Translations under genes and position numbers: made by a program
In this document: piece after piece, positions 6,976 through 14,947 of the stretch
How the letters are laid out: every line of letters starts with the position of its first letter
Numbering within the stretch: the first letter of the stretch is position 1
Notes under the pieces: model-generated
What the model was told of the DNA's origin: nothing
The model's database searches: none
Seen by the model: only the letters and a program-made list of their open reading frames with translations
Assembly: GCA_946543495.1 (NCBI GenBank)
Contig: CAMNLS010000003.1
Location: forward strand, 1 to 25,135
Length of the DNA: 25,135 bases
From: an uncultured Selenomonadales bacterium
GTDB taxonomy: Bacteria > Bacillota > Negativicutes > Selenomonadales > Selenomonadaceae
Reading direction: 5' to 3'

Positions 6976-9900
6976 TCAGGATTCTTTAAGTTGTTCAAGT
7001 TCTTTCTTTAACTGTTTAATATCTTGTGCATTAGTTTCACGCGATTTTTTGGCAGCGTCAAGTAAAGTGAAAAAGAACGGCATCATCAAGCTGTTAGAAG
7101 CATCAAGCTTGCTGAATTCACGATACAAAGTTTCGTACATATCTACGTCGTTCAATTCTTGTCGCGCTTCCTTGGTACGATTAAGACACCAGCCAAAATA
7201 TCTCTTCGACGCTTCATAAGAGTAGGAAGGGTTCTTCCTTAGGATTTCGATTTTACTTGAGAGTTCGCCCAATGCCCGTGCATAATCGTTGAACGACAAG
7301 ACCCAATTTGAAAAAGTATTTGCTGTCTTAGATTGAGAAACGGAATTGACGTTGTAATGTCTGTAGAAATAAAGCGGCGTAATGAGGCGCAAGAACCTTT
7401 TGGCATAACAATACATGTTGATAGCCCAGATATAATCGCCGGCTTTAAGGATTTCGGGGAAGGTTATGTTATTTTGAAGTAAAAAGTTCCTCCTCACGAA
7501 ATGCGCCCACGGTGTAGAAAAACCTCTATTGAAAATCAGCTCGTTAAGGATTTTATCGTTATCATCTACAGTCAAAAGGATTTGGTCTTCAAGCTCTTCT
7601 GCCGCCAACTCTTTGGCTTTGCCGTCGCGCAAGATATGAACTTCATTTGGTCTATCCAAGCAGTAATGATTTGCCGTGTAAACGATATCGGTATTGTATT
7701 CCTCTGCCATAGTGTAGAAGGTTTCCAAAGCGGAGCCCAAGAGAAAATCATCAGCGTCGGCAAAGTAAACGTATTTACCTCGCGCAAGTTTGAATCCGAT
7801 ATTACGCGGAACATAACCGCCGCCGCCCGAATTCTTTTCTGTCTTCATCAGCTTTAGTCGTCCGTTAAACTTCGCCATGTAACTTTCTACAACTTTAACG
7901 GAATTATCGGTGGAGCAGTCATCAACGACGATAACTTCAAAATCTTGAAATGTCTGAATCAAAAGACTTTCCAAACATTCGCCGACGTATTTCGCCGCAT
8001 TATACAGCGGAATAATTACGGAGACCTCGCAGATTGGCTGATCGAGAAGCGATGCCATAGAATCAAGCTTGTTGCGTAGGCGTTCAATCTCGGCTGCCTG
8101 GTTGGAAATGAATTCTTTATACTTATCTTCTTTACTTAAGATTAGTTGCGATTCCTTTTTAGTCTCCGCCATAACTTTATTTTGTTCGCAGATATAAGTG
8201 CACAGGCTGGGAATCAAAACATCATGTTCACCAAAATATTTTCCGTATTCGCTCTTTATGGTCTCGTAAACCACATCTTCAGTTAATTCCTTGCTTGAAG
8301 ACACAACACGAAGAAATCTTACACTGATGAATTTTTTTAAGACCAGATAACGATAATAAGGATTCTCTTTGAAGAAGTTTTGACCGTCCATCAGCTTATC
8401 GAGATATTTTAAGCCGCGCAAAACGGGGTCTATCCAAAAGTTCATACGTACTTGCGGTGTCTTTTTTGTTCGAAGAATCGACGTTTCAGTAAGGCGATAA
8501 TTATAAATTATATTTGATACGCGAAGAATTCTCTTTGCATAGAACAGAATCCCTTGATGCCAAATGTTGTCATCACTGATTTTTAAGCCAGGAAAGATTA
8601 TGTCATGTTCAATCAGCAAGTTTCGTCTAATCAACTTAAGCCAAGGAACCACGTAATATCTATCATCTATTATGGATTGAACTCTATCCTTTAAGTCATC
8701 GGATTCAAGCGTTGGTGCATCGACCGTTCCGCCCTCTTGATGACATTGGATTCTCTTATGCTTGCCGTCGGGGCTTATTTCGTAAAACTTTTCGCAATAA
8801 ACAACATCGGCGTTATAATCCACTGCCAACGTGTATAGCTCCTCCAACGCCGTTTCCGTCAACATGTCGTCGTTGTCCATGTTGTAAACATATTTGCCCC
8901 TTGAAAGCAACAAGCCCTTATTGCGCGGAAGTGCACCGCTACCAGTGTTTTCGTCCATATGATAAAGCTTTAAGCGTCCGCCGAACATCGGCATGTAATT
9001 TTCGACAATCTTGCAACTTGAATCGGTGGAGCAGTCATCAACAAGGATAACTTCAAAGGCTCTAAACGTTTGTACTAAAATGCTTTCAAGACACTTACCG
9101 ATATGTTTTTCGGAATTGTAAAGCGGGATAATAACAGAGATTAAAGGAGGGGTTGTTAAACTCACAGACACTTCTGGGGCGTTTGCCGCGGCACCGCTTG
9201 CGCTGAAAAAGAAAGGGAGTGTCGGGTCAGATAATTCCTTGTCATGACAGCACAAATTACGATAAAGTTCATGAACATTTAAATAGCCGTTCTCTTGAGC
9301 AAGCTTATCTAATAATCCGAGTTTGAAATAATTCTTCGACGCCTCATAGCAATAAGCAGGATTATCCTTTAAGAAACTAAGACGGCTTGAGAGTTCTTTT
9401 AAAGCCTTAAGCCAATCGACAAAAGCTAAACTCAAGTAAGGGGCTTGCTCCATTGATATTGTTTCCTTGCCGTCAACGGAACTTCTATGGAAATAAAGCG
9501 GCGTCGGAATACGCCAAAGCCTTTTAGGATAGCAACAAATTTGTAGCCTCCAAAGATAATCTCCGCCAAATTTTACTTCAGGGAAAACAATTTCATTCTT
9601 AATCAAAAAGTCACGTCGAACGAAACCTGTCCACGTGTTCCAAAAACTACCCTCATTAAGGATCTTCTGAAGATTTTTCTTAATATCCATGCCGCTTAAG
9701 GACGGTTTATCTTGGCGACCTTCACTAATTGCTTGCTGTCCTTCCACGTCTCGTCGCACATAGACATCATCGGGTTGCTTTAAATCGTAGTATGCTCCCA
9801 AATAAACTACGTCGGCATTGTTTTTCTTTGCTGTAGAATATAAAGTCTCAAGTGCGTTAAGTAAAATAAAATCCTCCGCTTTCATGAAGAAGACGTATTC

Positions 9901-10245
9901 GCCCTTAGAGAAGAAGAAGCCTTTATTACGCGGCACACTGCCGCCGCCCGAATTGGTGCTTGTCTTTGTAAGCTTTAAACGCCCGCCGAACTTCGCAAGG
10001 TAAGTTTCAACAATCGCCATGCTATCATCAGTGGAGCAATCATCAACGACGATAACTTCAAAGTCTTGGAACGTCTGCTGTAAGATACTGTCTAAACACT
10101 CGCCGATATATTCTGCCGCATTGTATAGCGGGATAATTACCGAAACCGCAGGCGAAGACAAATCATAAGAAACAGACGGCTCATTTAAAGCTGGCTTATT
10201 AGTAGACAAACTACCTTCTGAATTAGTTTTCTTTTTTTTTGTCAT
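6976..10245 (-). CDS. Glycosyltransferase with three tandem GT2 (GT-A) domains
   Basis: A 1089-residue cytoplasmic protein with three GT2 modules starting near residues 34, 369 and 741, each with SVIIPLYN, a VDDCSTD segment and PRN(K/I)G. A heptad-rich linker (about 693-735) separates modules 2 and 3, and a short coiled coil ends the protein (about 1066-1089). The metal-binding DXD motif is D457-N-D-D in module 2 and D830-A-D-D in module 3, but module 1 reads K122-A-E-D, so it probably lacks metal binding. All three keep a later GDY(L/I)W or SDDNIW segment. GT2 enzymes transfer sugars from nucleotide-sugars. Likely products are a surface polysaccharide, lipopolysaccharide core or glycoprotein. 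The start ATG 10245 has AAGGAGTGG. Modules 1 and 3 are closely similar in DNA too, as expected for recent internal duplication. Confidence 0.9.
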   Translation of the reverse strand: MTKKKKTNSEGSLSTNKPALNEPSVSYDLSSPAVSVIIPLYNAAEYIGECLDSILQQTFQDFEVIVVDDCSTDDSMAIVETYLAKFGGRLKLTKTSTNSGGGSVPRNKGFFFSKGEYVFFMKAEDFILLNALETLYSTAKKNNADVVYLGAYYDLKQPDDVYVRRDVEGQQAISEGRQDKPSLSGMDIKKNLQKILNEGSFWNTWTGFVRRDFLIKNEIVFPEVKFGGDYLWRLQICCYPKRLWRIPTPLYFHRSSVDGKETISMEQAPYLSLAFVDWLKALKELSSRLSFLKDNPAYCYEASKNYFKLGLLDKLAQENGYLNVHELYRNLCCHDKELSDPTLPFFFSASGAAANAPEVSVSLTTPPLISVIIPLYNSEKHIGKCLESILVQTFRAFEVILVDDCSTDSSCKIVENYMPMFGGRLKLYHMDENTGSGALPRNKGLLLSRGKYVYNMDNDDMLTETALEELYTLAVDYNADVVYCEKFYEISPDGKHKRIQCHQEGGTVDAPTLESDDLKDRVQSIIDDRYYVVPWLKLIRRNLLIEHDIIFPGLKISDDNIWHQGILFYAKRILRVSNIIYNYRLTETSILRTKKTPQVRMNFWIDPVLRGLKYLDKLMDGQNFFKENPYYRYLVLKKFISVRFLRVVSSSKELTEDVVYETIKSEYGKYFGEHDVLIPSLCTYICEQNKVMAETKKESQLILSKEDKYKEFISNQAAEIERLRNKLDSMASLLDQPICEVSVIIPLYNAAKYVGECLESLLIQTFQDFEVIVVDDCSTDNSVKVVESYMAKFNGRLKLMKTEKNSGGGGYVPRNIGFKLARGKYVYFADADDFLLGSALETFYTMAEEYNTDIVYTANHYCLDRPNEVHILRDGKAKELAAEELEDQILLTVDDNDKILNELIFNRGFSTPWAHFVRRNFLLQNNITFPEILKAGDYIWAINMYCYAKRFLRLITPLYFYRHYNVNSVSQSKTANTFSNWVLSFNDYARALGELSSKIEILRKNPSYSYEASKRYFGWCLNRTKEARQELNDVDMYETLYREFSKLDASNSLMMPFFFTLLDAAKKSRETNAQDIKQLKKELEQLKES

Positions 10246-10316
10246 AAAACCACTCCTTATATTGAGCCTTTTAAACTTATTTCGTCAATTTTTATAACCG
10301 CATAAAGTTAGGTAAG
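10246..10316 (-). promoter_or_regulatory. Gap before the GT2 gene, possible weak promoter
   Basis: This 71-nt gap separates lpxD from the triple glycosyltransferase gene. A TTGACG (-35-like, minus strand 10288-10283) is present but no convincing -10 box follows at 16-18 bp. I see no terminator hairpin, so read-through from lpxD is plausible. Confidence 0.3.
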
Positions 10317-11336
10317 TTAAGATTTAGTTAAAGTTTCGAGCTCGCGTTCAAGGCGACGAATCTTCTCAATCAGTTCAGGAACTTTTTTCAACGCCACTTG
10401 CTGACGGAGCCATTCACTATGACTTTGAATCGGAAAACCACTACCGAAGAATCCTTCAGGCATGCTCTTTGAGATGCCCGACCTCGCCGCGTAAACCGAA
10501 TTGCCGCCGATAGTGATATGCCCGACCGTCCCGACTTGTCCGCCGAATGTCACGTTGTCGCCTACCGTCGTTGAACCGCTTATTCCTGTTTGCGCCACGA
10601 TTAAACAGTTCGCGCCTATTTTGCAATTATGCGCAATGTGAACGAGGTTGTCAATCTTCGTGCCGTGTCCAATAATCGTCGAACCCATCGCCGCACGGTC
10701 AATGCCTACATGTGCTCCAATCTCCACGTCGTCTTCTACAATCACGTTACCGACCTGCGGAACCTTTGTGTGCACACCGCCCGCCGTCGTGAATCCAAAA
10801 CCGTCCGAGCCGATAACCGCTGACGAATGAATTACACAACGCTTGCCGACCTTGCAGAATTCACGAACCGTCGCACTTGAATAAATGATTGTGCCTTCGC
10901 CAATCGTCGCGTGCTGACCAATGTAGACATGCGGATAAATTATCGCGCCGCTATGAATCTCCGCGCCGTCATCAATGACCGCAAACGGCATAATCGTTAC
11001 GTCGTCGGAAATTGTTACGTTCTTGCCAATGTGCGCCTTTGGACTTATGCCCTTTGGAATGTCAAGCTTAGGCGTGAACAGTTCAAGGAGCGTCGCGAAT
11101 GCCGCGCGCGGGTCTTTGACTTTAATGGCGGGCTTCGGGAAGTCTTGCATGTCGAATGGGATTAACACCGCCGATGCCGCGGACGTTTTAGCCTCGTCCA
11201 TGTGGGGCGGCACGGCAAAGATTAAATCGCCCGCCTGCGCCATCGTGATATTCGACAGCCCGCTAATTTTAGTCATGCCCTCGCCCATGACCTCGCCTTC
11301 AATAAGCTCGGCTATCTCATACAAAAATTTTTCCAT
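10317..11336 (-). CDS. lpxD: UDP-3-O-(3-hydroxyacyl)glucosamine N-acyltransferase LpxD
   Basis: A 339-residue enzyme of the third step of lipid A synthesis, transferring a 3-hydroxyacyl chain from ACP to the 2-amino group of UDP-3-O-acyl-glucosamine in the cytoplasm. Residues 1-95 are the LpxD N-terminal uridine-binding domain (AGDLIFA). From about 98 to 300 there are left-handed beta-helix hexapeptide repeats. DNLVHIAHNC (229-238) carries the conserved histidine region that contains the catalytic base in E. coli LpxD. A C-terminal helix (about 315-339) fits the family. Length is normal. The start ATG 11336 lies 12 nt after the stop of the OmpH-like lipoprotein gene, so the two are co-transcribed. 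This ompH-lpxD order is common in diderm bacteria. Confidence 0.96.
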   Translation of the reverse strand: MEKFLYEIAELIEGEVMGEGMTKISGLSNITMAQAGDLIFAVPPHMDEAKTSAASAVLIPFDMQDFPKPAIKVKDPRAAFATLLELFTPKLDIPKGISPKAHIGKNVTISDDVTIMPFAVIDDGAEIHSGAIIYPHVYIGQHATIGEGTIIYSSATVREFCKVGKRCVIHSSAVIGSDGFGFTTAGGVHTKVPQVGNVIVEDDVEIGAHVGIDRAAMGSTIIGHGTKIDNLVHIAHNCKIGANCLIVAQTGISGSTTVGDNVTFGGQVGTVGHITIGGNSVYAARSGISKSMPEGFFGSGFPIQSHSEWLRQQVALKKVPELIEKIRRLERELETLTKS

Positions 11337-11348
11337 AATATCGCCTGC

Positions 11349-11777
11349 TCACTGCATTTTATTGATAACGTCTTGAGTTATATCAATCGCGCCGTGGAAA
11401 ATCAATGGCTGTTCCTTAGAATTGTTTATCACCACGTCGATATTTTTCTCGCGTGAAATTTCCTCAATCTTCACGTCCATACTACTTTTTATCTTCGAGG
11501 CGTAAGCTTGGTTTATGCTGTCCAACTTGCGTTGAAAATCCATTTTAACCTTTGTCGCTTCCTCTTCGGGCATTTCTTTATTGGCGGTGTCCTGCTCGAA
11601 TTTCTTTTGAGCCTCGTCAACTTTGCCTTTAGCCTCTTCCATTATCGTTTTAACTCGCGGAGCTTCCGCCATGACCTTTTCCACGTCGACGGCTCCAATT
11701 TTACTTTCGCCGCAACCCGTTATCATAAGTGACGACGCCAGCAATGCTACTGCCGCCAGTTTCGTTCCTACATTCAT
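11349..11777 (-). CDS. OmpH/Skp-like lipoprotein (third of three paralogues)
   Basis: A 142-residue protein with a lipoprotein signal (ASSLMITGC, lipobox ITGC, Cys near 22) followed by GAVDVEKVMAEAP, the opening strand typical of OmpH/Skp. A charged helical hairpin (about 45-110) and a closing strand (IDVVINNS) complete the fold. Skp-type proteins hold unfolded outer-membrane proteins in the periplasm. A lipid anchor is unusual for the family and implies a fixed place at a membrane. The start ATG 11777 follows GGAGTG; the TTG at 11792 is inside that site. It lies between its longer paralogue (15-nt gap) and lpxD (12-nt gap). Confidence 0.85.
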   Translation of the reverse strand: MNVGTKLAAVALLASSLMITGCGESKIGAVDVEKVMAEAPRVKTIMEEAKGKVDEAQKKFEQDTANKEMPEEEATKVKMDFQRKLDSINQAYASKIKSSMDVKIEEISREKNIDVVINNSKEQPLIFHGAIDITQDVINKMQ

Positions 11778-11792
11778 ATATAAACACTCCAA

Positions 11793-12857
11793 TCAAAGTC
11801 TGTTCATTTCTTTAATCAAGTCATCGGTTAAGTCCTTTGCTTTTTTGCCGGGGAAGAGGACAGCTCCGACTTTTGCGGGCGGCTTTAGTTCAAAGTTCCA
11901 CTCGATACGCCGTCGCAAAACTTTTGATTCATCAGGCTCGCGCTTAACGAAGACAAATTCTAAATGATTGACCGCCGCCAGCATCGTCGCCTTATCGACT
12001 ATCGAATCCAAAATTTTTTTCTCAAGTTCTGAACGTTCCCTGCCGACTTCGTTAAGCTCGGTTAAGAGTTCACGCCGCCTTACTTGTCGTTCTTCCATTT
12101 CGCGCAAGGCGTCTTCCATTAGTTTTTTATTGCGCTCCGTTACGTCCGATTCTTTTTTGCGCGTTTGCTCCTCGACGATTGCCCGCAACCTTTCAGCCTC
12201 AGCCTTAAGCTTTACTTCTTCCTCGGCAACTGAATCATTCGCATACTTTTCAATTTCCGCCATCCATTTATCTAGCAGTTCCTTCTGCAGATTATTACGT
12301 TCAAACTGCACCTTCTCCAGTTGCTGTAAGAGTTCATTAATTTGCTCTTGCGTCAATCGCAAGTTATCGGCGTTATCAAGTTTAAGCTGAATGTTTAATT
12401 GCTCGTTGAAGTAGCTGTCATTGATTTTATTGCGCCCTTCAATGTAATGCGGCTCAGAATTTTTACGATACTCTTCCGCCGCCGATTTCCTTTTGTTCTC
12501 CAACTCCGCAAGCTGACTGACGACAAGTTGAGCATTCTTTTGCCACGCCGCCTCGTCGAAGACCTCTTTATTAGTTTCGGGCGGCTCCGGCTTCGGCAAG
12601 GCGACAACCTTCATTGCCTCGTTAAGCTCCAGACGCAAACGCAATTCCCTTGCCCGCAACTCGTCGAGTAGGTCGCCGTCGGGGTGTGCCGCTTGGATTT
12701 TTTCTATGTCGATAATCCCGACGCCGCGTTTTTCCTGCACGGGCTTTTCGACTTTGCTGTTGACTGGCTCGGCTGGGATTTCGGGCGTTTGATAAAGATA
12801 AAGACCGCCGCCGATTAACGCAATCATTAACGCCGTCAACACTCTATAATCCAACAC
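11793..12857 (-). CDS. Long coiled-coil OmpH/Skp-like membrane-anchored protein (second of three)
   Basis: A protein of about 354 residues. It has one N-terminal membrane segment (LTALMIALIGGGLYLY), then a Pro-rich spacer and GIIDIEKIQAAHP, the same opening motif as in the other two OmpH-like proteins here. About 200 residues of strongly charged coiled coil follow (Glu/Lys/Arg-rich, roughly 100-300). The end (LEFVFVKREPDESKVLRRRIEWNF) resembles the closing strand of the OmpH fold. It is more than twice the usual length for Skp. The start is GTG 12857 or TTG 12854, both a few bases after AGGGGG; the TTG at 12872 lies before the site. A role as an extended periplasmic chaperone or a spacer between membrane and cell wall is inference. 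Confidence 0.75.
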   Translation of the reverse strand: MLDYRVLTALMIALIGGGLYLYQTPEIPAEPVNSKVEKPVQEKRGVGIIDIEKIQAAHPDGDLLDELRARELRLRLELNEAMKVVALPKPEPPETNKEVFDEAAWQKNAQLVVSQLAELENKRKSAAEEYRKNSEPHYIEGRNKINDSYFNEQLNIQLKLDNADNLRLTQEQINELLQQLEKVQFERNNLQKELLDKWMAEIEKYANDSVAEEEVKLKAEAERLRAIVEEQTRKKESDVTERNKKLMEDALREMEERQVRRRELLTELNEVGRERSELEKKILDSIVDKATMLAAVNHLEFVFVKREPDESKVLRRRIEWNFELKPPAKVGAVLFPGKKAKDLTDDLIKEMNRL

Positions 12858-12870
12858 GTCGCCCCCTAAC

Positions 12871-12896
12871 AAAAAAGGGATTAGGAACTATTCCCT
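12871..12896 (-). terminator. Possible attenuator/terminator between ompH-like 1 and 2
   Basis: On the minus strand AGGGA (12896-12892) can pair with TCCCT (12880-12876) around an 11-nt loop, followed by TTTTT up to 12871. The stem has only 5 bp, and the adjacent 7-bp repeats offer other AGGGA partners. Partial termination would lower expression of the downstream genes. Confidence 0.4.
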
Positions 12897-12918
12897 AGTC
12901 CCTAGTCCCTAGTCCCTA
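12893..12918. repeat. 7-bp tandem repeat (CCCTAGT)
   Basis: Three perfect CCCTAGT units and a final CCCTA lie at 12893-12918, just after the stop of the first OmpH-like gene. The unit differs in sequence from the ATTCCNN repeat at 4414 but has the same 7-bp period and purine/pyrimidine bias. Confidence 0.9.
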
Positions 12919-12921
12919 AAA

Positions 12922-13389
12922 TCATTTCTTGCCGAGTTCCGCGATAACTTCTGCAGTGATTTCTTGTCCGCCGTAGATGACTGCCGCCTTGTCGATGACG
13001 ACTGCCAAGCCTCTCTTGTCGGCTACTTTCTTGATAGCGGCTTGAACTGCATTTTCAATCGGTGCAAGTAATTCCTGTTGCTTTTGCGCAAGTCGTTGCT
13101 GGCATTGCATGTAATAATCCGCTTTCTCTTGGTCGTTCATGCCGGCTGACTTTTCGTCGAACTCTTTCTTAATGTCATTGATTGCGGTTTCCATTTGCCC
13201 TTGCAGATTTTGTACATCGGGGTGCGCCGCCATAGCTTGTTGATAATCAATCGTGCCGACGCTCGATGAGCTTGCCGCCGACGCAATATTTCCTGTCTGC
13301 GTTAAAGCGATTGCCACTACGCTACCGACGAAGATTATCGCGATTAGAATACTTACGAACCTGACTTGCTTCTTTTCCAATTTTATCAT
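12922..13389 (-). CDS. OmpH/Skp-like periplasmic chaperone (first of three)
   Basis: A 155-residue protein. A basic N-terminus is followed by a hydrophobic helix (about 12-32, FVSILIAIIFVGSVVAIAL) that is either an uncleaved anchor or a signal peptide cut near ASA. The mature part opens with VGTIDYQQAMAAHPD, has a Gln/Lys-rich helical hairpin (about 60-120) and ends with GLAVVIDKAAVIYGG, the pattern of OmpH/Skp proteins that escort outer-membrane proteins. Length is close to family normal. The start ATG 13389 follows AAGGAGAG. It is the first gene of the minus-strand envelope block and is followed by two paralogues. Confidence 0.88.
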   Translation of the reverse strand: MIKLEKKQVRFVSILIAIIFVGSVVAIALTQTGNIASAASSSSVGTIDYQQAMAAHPDVQNLQGQMETAINDIKKEFDEKSAGMNDQEKADYYMQCQQRLAQKQQELLAPIENAVQAAIKKVADKRGLAVVIDKAAVIYGGQEITAEVIAELGKK

Positions 13390-13729
13390 TATGCAACTCT
13401 CCTTAAATTTTAACACTGCCACTGATGAAATTATCTTTACTACGAACGCGGCTACATGCTCCGACTAAATATCCCGTTGCTAGCAATGCGCATGCGTTGC
13501 GTACGAACGCGGGCATAAACTCCGACTATATTGGTGACTCCGCCGCGACCGCTGGGTCAAGCTTCAAGCTTGCCGATTATAGCAGAGGCTTTAGCCCTTT
13601 GCAAATTATTTTAATGTGGACGGTGCCCTCGCCCAAACCCTCGCCATAACTCTTCCCCTCCGCTGTTCAAAATTAATTGCGCCTATCTTACCAGATTAAT
13701 TTCAGACTTTCAAGCCGCGAAAAAAATTT
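13390..13729. repeat. Intergenic region with paired 31-nt repeats and palindromes
   Basis: This gene-free stretch separates two divergent genes. Two 31-nt direct repeats lie at 13441-13471 and 13502-13532, each made of TACGAACGCGG, a variable 7-nt spacer and CTCCGACTA. Between them is the imperfect palindrome GCAATGCGCATGCGTTGC (13483-13500), and further right CAAGCTTCAAGCTTG (13558-13572) is a perfect 7-bp inverted repeat. The minus strand has a GATAAT that could be the -10 box of the first ompH-like gene. The repeats may be operator sites or remains of a small dispersed element. A 74-codon frame over this region has no coding signs. Confidence 0.6.
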
Positions 13730-13758
13730 TTGCACAAGTGAACGTTTTCTGCTATCAT
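13730..13758 (+). promoter_or_regulatory. Predicted promoter of the M48 protease gene
   Basis: TTGCAC (13730-13735) and TATCAT (13753-13758) are spaced by 17 bp. A strong Shine-Dalgarno AAGGAGGAAAAGG follows before ATG 13791. Confidence 0.5.
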
Positions 13759-13790
13759 TGGGAAAATTTCTTCAAGGAGGAAAAGGAATT

Positions 13791-14888
13791 ATGAACTTAA
13801 AGAAAAAAATTACGGCGGCATTGACGGCGGCGGCATTGAGCGTTTCGCTTACGTTCGGGGCTCCTGTTGCTTCGGCGGACGCAGGGACTATAATCGGCGT
13901 GGGCAGTGTCCTTATTGGAGCCTCGCAGAAAAATGCCGCGCTCAATAAGCAGATAAGATACTACGACGAGAGTGAGCAAGGTCGCTTGGAACTTTACGAC
14001 GCTTTTAAACAAAAATACGGCGTCAGTGAGAATGGGGCGTATAAAGCTCAACTCGATAGGGTTATAGCGAACTTAACTAACGGAGTCGCCGCAGTTGACC
14101 CTACCATTAAAGAGAAGCCGTATATTTACTTTGTATCCGCGCAAAGCTCAATCAACGCCGCCTGCTCCATGGGGCATGTCATGATGGTAAACGAAGGCAC
14201 CTTCAAGAACATTACCAACGAAGACGAGATTGCGGCGATTGTTGGTCATGAGATGGGGCACGGGCAAAGGAGTCACGTCGCTAAGGGCAACAAGAAAGCT
14301 CTGCAAAAGTATGTCATAGCATCATTAGCGGGCACTGCCGTTGGCGGCGGCGAATTGACTTCGATAATTGCGGGTGTAGCGTTCAATCACTCGGTGGCGC
14401 ACGGCTCCAGGAAGTACGAGACGGAAGCCGACCTTTTGGGCTTTGATTACATGGTCAACACAAATTATAATCCTGGTGCCTGCGCGGCAGTTATGCAAAA
14501 GTTCGTTGAGTTGGAAGGCAAGAGCAAACGTTCCAGCTTAGAAAAAATCTTCTTGCCCAGCGACCACCCCGACAGCGATAAGCGGCGCGATGCCTACGTT
14601 AAAAAGCTCTTTGAGTACAGCGGCAAACACGTCACGGCTAAAGATGGTATCGTCACTGTGAACAACAAGATTTTGATGAAGGTTGCGGCGTCCGACACTA
14701 TGTCCAGTGCTGAACGTTCCTACTTTGTACTCGGCAACTTGGCGGCGGCTTATCATCACGGGCAAAGCAAAGAGGCGGCGACCGTTCAAAATGGAACCGT
14801 CATGCTTGGTAATCAACCAATTATCACGCCGCTTGCTGGTGATGAGGACGCTTACACCATTGCCGAAAGGTTAAACTCCATAAAGTAA
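13791..14888 (+). CDS. Secreted M48-family zinc metalloprotease
   Basis: A 365-residue protein. The signal peptide spans residues 1-29 (basic KKK, then ALTAAALSVSLTFG, cleavage after ASA). The M48 active site HEMGH lies at 153-157 with the third ligand in ExxxD (E210-D214), so an active zinc protease of the BepA/LoiP/YggG type is likely, with periplasmic location. Such enzymes clear misfolded outer-membrane proteins in Proteobacteria. The C-terminal 100 residues are not recognised and contain no obvious TPR. The start ATG 13791 has a very strong ribosome binding site; the frame stays open upstream to 13677 but that part lies over the promoter. The gene is monocistronic and sits opposite the OmpH-like genes, which fits envelope quality control. 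Confidence 0.88.
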   Translation: MNLKKKITAALTAAALSVSLTFGAPVASADAGTIIGVGSVLIGASQKNAALNKQIRYYDESEQGRLELYDAFKQKYGVSENGAYKAQLDRVIANLTNGVAAVDPTIKEKPYIYFVSAQSSINAACSMGHVMMVNEGTFKNITNEDEIAAIVGHEMGHGQRSHVAKGNKKALQKYVIASLAGTAVGGGELTSIIAGVAFNHSVAHGSRKYETEADLLGFDYMVNTNYNPGACAAVMQKFVELEGKSKRSSLEKIFLPSDHPDSDKRRDAYVKKLFEYSGKHVTAKDGIVTVNNKILMKVAASDTMSSAERSYFVLGNLAAAYHHGQSKEAATVQNGTVMLGNQPIITPLAGDEDAYTIAERLNSIK

Positions 14889-14897
14889 ATAAAATTT

Positions 14898-14935
14898 AAT
14901 CCTCGACAGCCAATCCGACCATCGAGGATTTTTTA
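14898..14935 (+). terminator. Rho-independent terminator after the M48 gene
   Basis: A perfect 9-bp stem AATCCTCGA/TCGAGGATT with a 15-nt loop is followed by a T-run. It lies between two converging genes and stops the plus-strand transcript. Confidence 0.88.
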
Positions 14936-14947
14936 TTGACGTAAATT

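Noticed and set aside
13425..13649. 74-codon frame between the first ompH-like gene and the M48 gene
   Set aside because: Covers direct repeats and palindromes, has no ribosome binding site and no protein-like composition.
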